A stretch of 64,000 bases of DNA from Rheinheimera maricola. GTDB lineage: Bacteria; Pseudomonadota; Gammaproteobacteria; Enterobacterales; Alteromonadaceae. Both the position numbers and the translations under genes were made by a program. The stretch covers positions 248,001 through 312,000 of the forward strand of contig NZ_JAERPS020000001.1 of NCBI RefSeq assembly GCF_016918075.2. The letters are read 5' to 3'. Shown here one piece after another: positions 18,155-27,831 of this stretch (within the stretch, counting starts at the first letter, position 1; every line of letters begins with the position of its first letter). Under the pieces are notes generated by a model that made no database searches, had not been told where the DNA came from, and saw nothing but the letters and a program-made list of their open reading frames with translations.

Positions 18155-18915
18155 ATGCTAACTTTTTAGATTTACCTGCCAGAGAAGCTAAGCCAAGGAA
18201 AAACGGCATTACGTCGATACTCGATACCGGCACGCCGACGCAACAATTTAAAGATTTTATTGAAAGCCACGGCAACTATATCGACATGGTGAAGTTAGGT
18301 TGGGGTACCTGTATGGTAACCAAGGACCTCACGCAAAAAATTGATATTTTGCAGCAACATGGCATTGATTATTACTTTGGCGGTACCTTGTTTGAAAAAG
18401 CCTGGTTGCAAAATAAAGTCGAAGCGTTGTTTGATTTTTTTAGTGCTAATCAGGTGAAATGGGTTGAAATTTCTGATGGCACTGTCGCGCTGCCTCATGC
18501 AGAAAAACTGAAATATATTGAGCTGGCGGCAAAAAAATTCTCGGTAATGAGTGAAGTTGGCTACAAGGATCAGACTCGGTCTGCTGATTTTTATCCGGCA
18601 GAGTGGATTAAATGTATTCAATCGGAATTAGCTGCCGGGGCACAAAAATGTATTACGGAAGCCAGAGAAAGTGGTCAAAGTGGTATATGCCGTTCAAACG
18701 GTGAAATTCGATTTGGGCTGATCCACGAAATTTTAAATGGCGGGGTTAGTGCTAAAGATCTGATTTTTGAGGCACCGAACAAAAGTTTACAGACATACTT
18801 TATCAAACTCGTCGGGTCAGATGTTAATTTGGGTAATATTGCCTTTTCCGACGTTATACCACTTGAAACATTAAGATTAGGCTTGCGTTCTGATACGCTG
18901 GAGAGCTTTAAGTAA
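18151..18915 (+). CDS. comA: Phosphosulfolactate synthase (ComA family)
   Basis: ComA adds sulfite to phosphoenolpyruvate to make (2R)-phospho-3-sulfolactate, using a TIM-barrel fold. The 254-residue protein has the family signatures KPRKNGITSILDTGTP near residue 12, YIDMVKLGWGT, YYFGGTLFEKAW, VKWVEISDGT and FEAPNKSLQTYFI. Size matches archaeal and bacterial ComA (about 250 residues). It is coupled to comB by a four-base overlap and to the next gene by TAATG. Within a flagellin glycan operon the product most likely feeds a sugar modification (inference). A related acceptor other than sulfite cannot be excluded. Confidence 0.88.
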   Translation: MNANFLDLPAREAKPRKNGITSILDTGTPTQQFKDFIESHGNYIDMVKLGWGTCMVTKDLTQKIDILQQHGIDYYFGGTLFEKAWLQNKVEALFDFFSANQVKWVEISDGTVALPHAEKLKYIELAAKKFSVMSEVGYKDQTRSADFYPAEWIKCIQSELAAGAQKCITEARESGQSGICRSNGEIRFGLIHEILNGGVSAKDLIFEAPNKSLQTYFIKLVGSDVNLGNIAFSDVIPLETLRLGLRSDTLESFK

Positions 18916-19310
18916 TGAAAAATACCATCTTCCATTTGGCCATTCCCTGTAAAGATGTGGCAGAAGCTAAAACTTATTATGTTGATCAGCTAGGGTTTGG
19001 TCAGGGCAGAATGTACGATGACCGTATATCGATAAACTTCTTTGGCGACCAGGTCGTGTGCCATTTATGTCCGGAAAAAGTCGATCCGATAGTAGAAATG
19101 TATCCGCGCCATTATGGCCAAACCTTTACCTGTGAAATGGCATTTGATGAGTTTTATCAACGGGTATTAGAGTCGGGCGTGGCACTTTACAAAGCGTTAT
19201 TCGTCCGTTTTGAAGGTAAAAAAGAAGCACATAAAACCTTTTTTCTGGTTGATCCCTCAAATAATTTGTTGGAGTTCAAATATTACTTTGATCAGTCGCA
19301 AAATTTCTAA
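18915..19310 (+). CDS. VOC (glyoxalase/dioxygenase) superfamily protein
   Basis: A 131-residue single-module vicinal-oxygen-chelate protein. The first strand and helix (IFHLAIPCKDVAEAKTYYVD) and the final LVDPSNNLLEFKYYF are typical; His7 and the Glu of LEFKYY are likely metal ligands. VOC proteins act as isomerases, epimerases, dioxygenases or glyoxalases, so the reaction cannot be named. Its start overlaps the comA stop by one base, suggesting it acts on the same small acid or on the sugar intermediate. Confidence 0.75.
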   Translation: MKNTIFHLAIPCKDVAEAKTYYVDQLGFGQGRMYDDRISINFFGDQVVCHLCPEKVDPIVEMYPRHYGQTFTCEMAFDEFYQRVLESGVALYKALFVRFEGKKEAHKTFFLVDPSNNLLEFKYYFDQSQNF

Positions 19311-19321
19311 GCGAGTGTCGT

Positions 19322-20629
19322 ATGAGTAACGTCAACACCACGGTTGTATCAGCTCATGTAGGCCAAAAAATTTACCAGTGGATGACTGACTTATTTCCGT
19401 TGTGCCGCAGCATTACCGGACAAGGCGTGAGAGATTCTCTGGCTTATCTTAGCCAGCAAGTGCCGGGCATAACGGTTAGGGCAGTACCCAGTGGTACTCA
19501 GGTGTTTGACTGGGAAGTGCCACAAGAATGGCGTATCACAGAGGCCTACATCGAAACACAGTCTGGCCAGCGCATTGTAGATTTTAAACGCTGTAACTTG
19601 CACGTTTTGGGCTATTCAACCGCAATTGATGAGGTACTGAGCCTGGCCCAGTTGCAACCGCATTTGTACTCACTACCAGAGCAACCCGATGCCATACCTT
19701 ATGTGACGTCTTACTACGCTAGAAATTGGGGGTTTTGTCTTACGCATCAACAACGCTTGAGTTTGCAGGACGACGAATATCGCGTGCGGATAGACAGTGA
19801 ACATTTCGCTGGTGAATTAAATTACGGTGAGTTAATTATTCCGGGAAAATCCGAGCAAGAAATTTTTCTGTCGAGTTATTTATGTCATCCGTCTATGGCA
19901 AACAATGAGTTGTCAGGGCCACTAGTGATGGCAGCGATTGCTCAATGGTTAGCAGAAGCGCCGCGTTTGTACAGTTACCGTTTGTTCTGGGGCGTCGAAA
20001 CCATTGGCTCGTTAACCTATTTAAGCCTGCATTTGCCCGAGTTAAAACGCCATGTTGTCGCCGGATTTAACTTAACCTGTATTGGCGATGATAATAGTTA
20101 TTCCATGTTGCATTCTCGGTTGGGTAATACGCTGGCCGATAAAGTCGCAGCATATGTGCTTGATCATGAGTTCCCAGCTGCCAGGAAGTACAGTTTTTTA
20201 CAACGAGGTAGCGATGAACGTCAATATTGTGCGCCTGGTGTTGATTTACCATTAGTTACCTTAATGCGGACAAAGTTTGCCGAATACCCGGAATACCATA
20301 CCTCACTGGATAACCTGGATTTTGTCTCACCTCAAGGGCTGCAAGGCGGATTTGAGTTTGTAAAACGTTGTATCGAAGTTGTCGAGGCTAACCAGCGTTG
20401 CAAGGTCACTGTTTTGGGGGAGCCACAACTGGGCAAACGCGGCTTGTATCCTACTACCTCGCAAAAAGGTGTGGGTAAGCAGGTGCGTAATTTAAGAAAT
20501 ATCATTGCTTATTCTGATGGCGAGCACGACAGCATTGATATTGCACTGCGATTGGAAATTCCGTTTCAATTAGTGGTGGATACTCAGGCAACTTTGTTGC
20601 AAGCAGGTTTGCTGGAAAAGGTCAGTTAA
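19322..20629 (+). CDS. DUF4910 family aminopeptidase-like zinc hydrolase
   Basis: A 435-residue protein of the DUF4910 type, seen in surface-polysaccharide clusters. Features: MTDLFPLCRSITGQGVRDSL near the N-terminus, SYYARNWGFCLTHQQR, a putative metal-binding SSYLCHPSMANNELSG, then FWGVETIGSLTYL, and a C-terminal winged-helix-like end (about 360-435, YSDGEHDSIDIALRL). The fold is related to M28 zinc aminopeptidases. In this operon it could remove an amide-linked group such as N-acetyl or an amino acid from the sugar before or after acylation. That role is inference; no substrate is known from sequence. pseF starts one base after its stop. Confidence 0.72.
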   Translation: MSNVNTTVVSAHVGQKIYQWMTDLFPLCRSITGQGVRDSLAYLSQQVPGITVRAVPSGTQVFDWEVPQEWRITEAYIETQSGQRIVDFKRCNLHVLGYSTAIDEVLSLAQLQPHLYSLPEQPDAIPYVTSYYARNWGFCLTHQQRLSLQDDEYRVRIDSEHFAGELNYGELIIPGKSEQEIFLSSYLCHPSMANNELSGPLVMAAIAQWLAEAPRLYSYRLFWGVETIGSLTYLSLHLPELKRHVVAGFNLTCIGDDNSYSMLHSRLGNTLADKVAAYVLDHEFPAARKYSFLQRGSDERQYCAPGVDLPLVTLMRTKFAEYPEYHTSLDNLDFVSPQGLQGGFEFVKRCIEVVEANQRCKVTVLGEPQLGKRGLYPTTSQKGVGKQVRNLRNIIAYSDGEHDSIDIALRLEIPFQLVVDTQATLLQAGLLEKVS

Positions 20630-20630
20630 G

Positions 20631-21329
20631 ATGAGAATTGCGGTGATACCGGCCCGTGGGGGCAGCAAGCGCATACCGAATAAAAATATAAAACTTTTTT
20701 GTGGCAAGCCCATTATTGCTTATTCGATTGCCGCAGCACATGAATCTGGTTTGTTCGACAAAATAATTGTATCTACCGACAGTGAAAACATAGCCGACGT
20801 TGCTATTCAATATGGTGCACAGGTGCCATTTTTGCGCCCCGCTGAGCTAGCGGATGATTATGCCAGTGCCAGAGTGGCGGTGCACCATACCCGTGAAATG
20901 TTGGAACGACAGGGCTTAACAATAAGTTATACCTGCTGTATTTATGCCACCGCACCCTTTGTGCAAGCCGCATCTATTGTCGATGGTTTTAATAAATTAG
21001 CGAACTCGGAAAAAAAATACTGCTTTTCGGTGGCGCAGTTTGATTACAGCCCGTTTCGTGGCATCGTATTTAGTTCCGGCAAGGCGGAGCTATTGTTTCC
21101 ACAGCATCGGCATTCGCGCTCGCAAGACATGCCTGCGGTGTACCACGATGCGGCGCAGTTTTACTGGAGCAAAATACAGCATCCGGTAATTGATGAACCC
21201 TTGGTTGGGGCAGACTTTGAACCCATCATTATTCCAAGCATGCTGGTTCAAGATATTGATACTGCTGAAGACTGGACCCAAGCGGAATTGAAATATCAAT
21301 TGTTACAGCAACACCGTGCTGTAACATGA
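20631..21329 (+). CDS. pseF: Pseudaminic acid cytidylyltransferase
   Basis: PseF activates pseudaminic acid with CTP to CMP-pseudaminic acid, the donor used by Maf. The 232-residue protein shows the CMP-sialate-synthetase nucleotide loop IPARGGSKRIPNKNIK at residues 5-20, then IIVSTDSENIADVA and CCIYATAPF. The family also includes NeuA and LegF; the PseF label relies on the pseB, pseC and pseG genes nearby. Its stop overlaps the pseG start (ATGA). Confidence 0.88.
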   Translation: MRIAVIPARGGSKRIPNKNIKLFCGKPIIAYSIAAAHESGLFDKIIVSTDSENIADVAIQYGAQVPFLRPAELADDYASARVAVHHTREMLERQGLTISYTCCIYATAPFVQAASIVDGFNKLANSEKKYCFSVAQFDYSPFRGIVFSSGKAELLFPQHRHSRSQDMPAVYHDAAQFYWSKIQHPVIDEPLVGADFEPIIIPSMLVQDIDTAEDWTQAELKYQLLQQHRAVT

Positions 21330-22306
21330 TTAGCTTTATTATCAGTGCTGGCACGCAAATAGGCTTAGGGCATTTGAAGCGCTGCCAGGTGTTGGCTGAG
21401 TATTTATCTGCGCAGGTTAAATGCCAATTACTGTTAGTTAGCGATGCAGACTGTTCCGAACATATCAAGCCAGCGATTTGGCACAGTATCAACCTATTTT
21501 CTGCCTGGCCGTCCGACTGGGTAAAGCACATTGCTGCCAGTTCTCGTGTGGTGTTGGTTGACAGCTACATAGCAGACGAGCTGATTAATGACTCCATGGC
21601 CGCGTACGGCGGTGAGTGGGGGCGGTTTGTGTTTAACGTGCCGCGGGTGTTCTCAGGCGGATTTTTAATAAGTTATAACCAGACGCTTGCCTCAGCGACG
21701 GCATTGCGCCATTTTTCGCAGCCAATAAAGCAGTTTTTCGGATTAGAGTATTTTATTGTCGCGCCATTATTTAACCGGCAATCGCTGCATCAGGTAGAAA
21801 AAGCACAGACGGTATTTTTGTCTTTTGGTGCCGGAGATGACAGAGGCTGGATAATGCACTTTATTGAAAAAATCCGTTCGGTAAGCCCTGACAAAGCCAT
21901 TACGATTGCAACAACCAAACTGAACCCGGCGCTGATGGCGTTACAGCAACACTGTAAAACACTGCACAATGTCAGTTTATATTGTTCACCGTCACATTAT
22001 GCAGAACTACTTGCCGCTGCAGATCTGGCAATTGTTGCATCAGGCACCACTTTAATGGAAGCAGTTGCACTGCAAATACCGGCTGCTAGCATTGTGTTGG
22101 TTGACAATCAGCAGCACATACAAGCTCAACTGCTTGCACTTGGCTGCGTGGTAGACGCAGAAGATGATGCGCAACTACAAGCTTTGCTGTCGCAGCCGAC
22201 AAGCGGTATTCGTGCTAAGTTAACCCGCTGTTGTGCAAAATTAGATGTTGCCAGTGGTGCGCAACGGTTGGCAAATAAGCTACTGGAGTTGTCTTATGTT
22301 GTTTGA
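21326..22306 (+). CDS. pseG: UDP-2,4-diacetamido-trideoxy-altropyranose hydrolase (PseG type)
   Basis: PseG releases the diacylated sugar from UDP, just before condensation with PEP. The 326-residue protein has the GT-B-like signature SAGTQIGLGHLKRCQVLAEY at the N-terminus, including the conserved GxGH, and a C-terminal nucleotide-binding half with LAIVASGTTLMEAVALQIP. It fits PseG better than glycosyltransferases of the same fold. If the acyl group is not acetyl, this enzyme must accept the altered substrate. The 3' end overlaps the ATP-grasp start by 11 bases. Confidence 0.85.
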   Translation: MISFIISAGTQIGLGHLKRCQVLAEYLSAQVKCQLLLVSDADCSEHIKPAIWHSINLFSAWPSDWVKHIAASSRVVLVDSYIADELINDSMAAYGGEWGRFVFNVPRVFSGGFLISYNQTLASATALRHFSQPIKQFFGLEYFIVAPLFNRQSLHQVEKAQTVFLSFGAGDDRGWIMHFIEKIRSVSPDKAITIATTKLNPALMALQQHCKTLHNVSLYCSPSHYAELLAAADLAIVASGTTLMEAVALQIPAASIVLVDNQQHIQAQLLALGCVVDAEDDAQLQALLSQPTSGIRAKLTRCCAKLDVASGAQRLANKLLELSYVV

Positions 22307-23633
22307 TAGCAAAAATGTGCTGGGTGTTTCTGAACTTAATGTGTTAGTGACGGCAGTTGGTGCTCCGCCGGGGAAAAATAGCGTTCGCGCCCTGATGAAA
22401 TTCGCTGGCATCAAGTTAATTTTGGCCGATGCCAGTGAAAATTTACACGAAGTGTTAGGTTTTCCGGTAGTAAAATTACCGTTTTGTTCTGATAAGGCAG
22501 CCTATAACAAGGCGCTGACCGAACTGATTAAAACCCATAATATTGCCGTGATTTTGCCGTGTATTGAAGAAGAAATACTGTATTTCTCTGAGCATAGACT
22601 AGAACTTGAGCAGCGTTTAGGCGTAAAAATTCCGCTAACAGATGCCCCTAAGCTAGCCCAGACCATAGATAAATATCAGCTTTACCTGTTGGCTAAGCAG
22701 CTTAATATTCCACTGATAGAAACCTTGGATTTAAACCTGCCTACAGCCCATGACAGCTTAATGCAGTGGCCATTGCCTTTTGTAGTAAAGCCGCGCTTTG
22801 GTCATGGCGCACGAGACGTAAAAATCATCCGAACGGCTGCTGAACTCAAGCAGTTGGCTTTAGCGATAACGTTAAAAACGGATTGGGTGGCACAGCAGTA
22901 CATCCCTGGCGGTGATGGTTCTAATTACATGTATTCTGTTGTGCTGAACAATGGCGAAGCTGTGGCCCGGTTTCAAAGCCGTAGCGTTAAAACATTATAT
23001 GAATTTGGTGGGCCAGCTACCGCTGGCGAGCCAACGGCAGAACATGAGCTGAGCGCCTTAGGCTTAAAACTAGAGGCCGCTTTACCTTATTGGCATGGTG
23101 TAGCCAACTTAGAATTTAAACGCTCAGATACGGATGGGAAATTCTATCTGATGGATTTAAACCCCAGGGTGTGGGGTTACAGTTCTTTAGCGGATGATGC
23201 TGGCATGCCTTTTCCGTTTATCCAGCTTATGCTTTCGTTAAACCGGCCGATAAAGAATGTGCAACAGTTCTTACCATGGATTTTAATGACGCGAACTGAA
23301 AACGGTGACGATATCAGTGTAGTAAAAAACACTGCTCATCAGGTAAATGGTCATCAAGTTGCGTTGGTAGAAGCCCGGGTGATGACCGCCGATCAGCCAG
23401 ACCATATGTTATCGGCAGCGGCTGATTTAGTCTGGTGTAATATTGCTGAACCGTTTAAGCAGAACGATACGTTATTTGTGCCTGATCAGGCGCTAACTGA
23501 TATAGAAAAAGCGTACTTGAGTATGATCATTCTACGGGCAGATAACTATATGTTTGCTAAGCAGAACGCTGATGCGAAGCATAGGTTGGCGATGACAAGA
23601 CAACAGATATTCGATTCTTATTGGAACTCCTAA
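22296..23633 (+). CDS. ATP-grasp ligase of unknown substrate
   Basis: I chose the ATG at 22296 (445 residues, MLFDSKNVLGVSELNVLVTA) because a TGGAG site lies just upstream; an earlier in-frame ATG would sit deep inside pseG. The protein has a CarB/PylC-like N-terminal fold (GVKIPLTDAPKLAQTIDKYQ), an ATP-grasp core with FVVKPRFGHGARDVKII, and the metal-binding LMDLNPRVWGYSSLA. Such enzymes join a carboxylate to an amine or thiol through an acyl phosphate. In this operon it may attach an amino acid or other acid to the nonulosonic acid. The substrate is not evident. pseI follows with no gap. Confidence 0.75.
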   Translation: MLFDSKNVLGVSELNVLVTAVGAPPGKNSVRALMKFAGIKLILADASENLHEVLGFPVVKLPFCSDKAAYNKALTELIKTHNIAVILPCIEEEILYFSEHRLELEQRLGVKIPLTDAPKLAQTIDKYQLYLLAKQLNIPLIETLDLNLPTAHDSLMQWPLPFVVKPRFGHGARDVKIIRTAAELKQLALAITLKTDWVAQQYIPGGDGSNYMYSVVLNNGEAVARFQSRSVKTLYEFGGPATAGEPTAEHELSALGLKLEAALPYWHGVANLEFKRSDTDGKFYLMDLNPRVWGYSSLADDAGMPFPFIQLMLSLNRPIKNVQQFLPWILMTRTENGDDISVVKNTAHQVNGHQVALVEARVMTADQPDHMLSAAADLVWCNIAEPFKQNDTLFVPDQALTDIEKAYLSMIILRADNYMFAKQNADAKHRLAMTRQQIFDSYWNS

Positions 23634-24539
23634 ATGAAACCAGTACAAATAATTGCTGAAATAGGCTCAAACCATAACGGTAGTGTCGATATTGCCAAGC
23701 AGTACATCGATGCCAGTAAAGCCTCTGGGGCTGATTGGGTAAAGCTGCAAACGCTGACTAAACCACAATTAATGTCACCTAAAACGTTAATTGATGGTGC
23801 AGTACAGCCTTATCCAATCTGGAATATTTTTAACTGCAACCCGCTTAGCGATCAGGCTCATGCAGAGTTATTTAGCTATGCACAGCAGCAAGATATTGCC
23901 TTGTTCTCCGCACCTTTTTATCTGGAAGCGGTTGACCTGCTTGAACGTATGCAGGTCTCGCAATACAAAATTGCTTCTGGCGATATCGCTTTCTTTCCGT
24001 TACTTGATAAGGTAGGCGCAACTAAAAAACGCGTCATTTTGTCTACCGGCGCCAGTGATTTATTGGATGTTGAAAAAGCCGTTCGTCGACTAACTGATGC
24101 CGGTTGTCCGGAGATTGTGTTATTACACTGTGTCAGTAACTATCCTCCGGTGTGGGACGAAATTAATCTTAAAGCGATGACGACGCTACAAACTGAATTT
24201 GGTACTGCAGTTGGCATTTCTGATCACACCCCTGGGGCGCTGTTACCCATTGCTGCGGTAGCAATGGGCGCTAGTTACATCGAAAAGCATGTTACTTTTG
24301 ATCGGCGTTTAAATGGGCCGGACCACCCTTTTGCCATGACGTTTGCCGAGTTTAGCGACATGATCGCGCAAATTCGAATTCTGGAAAAAGCGCTGGGTAA
24401 TGGTATTAAAGTGCCGACAACTTCCGAAACAGAGAAGCAATGGCGGATAAGACGGGGCACTTATGACCCTATCAGTCTGGAACCGTCAACGGCAGAAAAT
24501 GCCATCTGGTTAAGGCCAGACTATAGAATGAAAGGTTAG
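23634..24539 (+). CDS. pseI: Pseudaminic acid synthase (PseI/NeuB family), short form
   Basis: Condenses the free 2,4-diacyl-amino sugar with PEP to make the nine-carbon acid. The 301-residue protein has the NeuB-type barrel: IIAEIGSNHNGSVDIAKQYI, DWVKLQTLTKPQLMSP, FSAPFYLEAVDLLERM, YKIASGD, ILSTGAS, HCVSNYP, GISDHTPG and YIEKHVTFDRRLNGPDHPFA. The usual PseI or NeuB is about 345-350 residues and ends in a full antifreeze-like SAF domain. Here the chain stops soon after WLRPDYRMKG, so the SAF part is cut short. This could reflect a different substrate or dimer contact. Confidence 0.85.
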   Translation: MKPVQIIAEIGSNHNGSVDIAKQYIDASKASGADWVKLQTLTKPQLMSPKTLIDGAVQPYPIWNIFNCNPLSDQAHAELFSYAQQQDIALFSAPFYLEAVDLLERMQVSQYKIASGDIAFFPLLDKVGATKKRVILSTGASDLLDVEKAVRRLTDAGCPEIVLLHCVSNYPPVWDEINLKAMTTLQTEFGTAVGISDHTPGALLPIAAVAMGASYIEKHVTFDRRLNGPDHPFAMTFAEFSDMIAQIRILEKALGNGIKVPTTSETEKQWRIRRGTYDPISLEPSTAENAIWLRPDYRMKG

Positions 24540-24579
24540 TCCGGTTGGCACTTCAAACGGTATTTGGGGCTGAGCAAAG

Positions 24580-26894
<2,315 letters not shown>

Positions 26895-26928
26895 CTATAA
26901 CCAGTTTTAGCAATGTTGTGGTGAAGGT

Positions 26929-27720
26929 ATGAAACTTAATGCGCCGGGGAATTTAAACACGCTAAACCAAGCCCAATTGCAGCAAGATAACCTGTTAAAA
27001 AAGCTGGCTAGTGCCAAGCGTATTAACAGTGCTGCAGACGATGCTGCCGGATTACAAATTGCCAACCGCTTAAGCAACACGATAAACGAAGCGGCTCAGG
27101 GGCAACGTAATTTATATGATGGTATCGGATTGGCGCAGGTGTATGAGCAAAGCCTGCAAAATATCAATACAGATTTATCATCGGTTAACACACTGGCCGT
27201 GGCTGCCGGTAATGGGATTTACACTGATGCTGACCGCGCCGCGCTGCAAGAACAAGCGCAAGGTTACCTCGACAATGCGCAAAACACCTTGAAAACCGCC
27301 AGTTTTGGCGGTGCACCTTTGTTTAGCGACCAAAGCATCAGCTTTAACAGCGGCCAAAGCAATCTTAATCTAAAAGTACAAGACGTTGGCGCCGCCCTGA
27401 CAACGCAAAACGTGTTTAACATTGATTTGAGTACCCAAGCCGGAGCTGCTGCAGCAAATACGGTGCTAACTCAGGCAACAGAATATGTCAGTGGTTTGCA
27501 GGCCGAAGCGGGGGCCAGCATAAACAGTTTTGCGGCGCAGGCCCGTAATTTAAACAATCAGCAGATTAATCAGGCGCAAGCCCGCAGCAGAATTGAAGAT
27601 ACCGATTTTGCCAAAGCCACTGCCGATAAGGTTGCTGCTGATATTCTTGGCAAAACCTCTGTTAGTATTTCGCTACAAGCCAGGGTACAGCAACAACAGG
27701 CGTTGAATTTATTGGCTTAA
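26929..27720 (+). CDS. Divergent flagellin-like protein next to flrA
   Basis: A 263-residue protein with flagellin-type ends: KRINSAADDAAGLQIANRLS at residues 26-45 and SRIEDTDFAKATADKVAADI near the C-terminus, ending QQQALNLLA. The usual N-terminal D0 helix is shortened, the RLSSGLR motif is replaced by KLASAKR, and there is almost no variable domain. It may be a minor filament or junction subunit. Sigma-28 boxes like those of the other flagellins are not seen upstream, so its control differs. An AAGG ribosome site precedes the ATG. It could also be a decaying paralogue, but the frame is intact. Confidence 0.82.
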   Translation: MKLNAPGNLNTLNQAQLQQDNLLKKLASAKRINSAADDAAGLQIANRLSNTINEAAQGQRNLYDGIGLAQVYEQSLQNINTDLSSVNTLAVAAGNGIYTDADRAALQEQAQGYLDNAQNTLKTASFGGAPLFSDQSISFNSGQSNLNLKVQDVGAALTTQNVFNIDLSTQAGAAAANTVLTQATEYVSGLQAEAGASINSFAAQARNLNNQQINQAQARSRIEDTDFAKATADKVAADILGKTSVSISLQARVQQQQALNLLA

Positions 27721-27731
27721 CGGCTTTAATG

Positions 27732-27768
27732 ACGCTATTTTTTTGACACTGCGTCAAAAAAATAGCGT
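27732..27768. promoter_or_regulatory. Perfect palindrome between the flagellin-like gene and flrA (terminator and/or FlrA box)
   Basis: Sixteen-base perfect arms (27732-27747 and 27753-27768) around ACTGC. The arms contain seven T and seven A, with TTTGAC...GTCAAA at the centre. It can act as a bidirectional terminator for the gene upstream. The core also resembles FleQ-type sites (GTCA...TGAC spaced by A/T), and it ends six bases before the flrA -35 box, so autoregulation by FlrA is plausible (inference). Confidence 0.65.
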
Positions 27769-27774
27769 ATTACC

Positions 27775-27802
27775 TTGCAAGCTGCTTTATGCGCAGTACA
27801 AT
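27775..27802 (+). promoter_or_regulatory. Sigma-70-like promoter of flrA
   Basis: TTGCAA (27775-27780), 16 bases, TACAAT (27797-27802). This gives a leader of about 25 bases to the flrA ATG at 27832. A housekeeping promoter fits a top-level flagellar regulator. Confidence 0.55.
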
Positions 27803-27831
27803 GCAATGAAAAGCATAATAAAAGCAACGGC

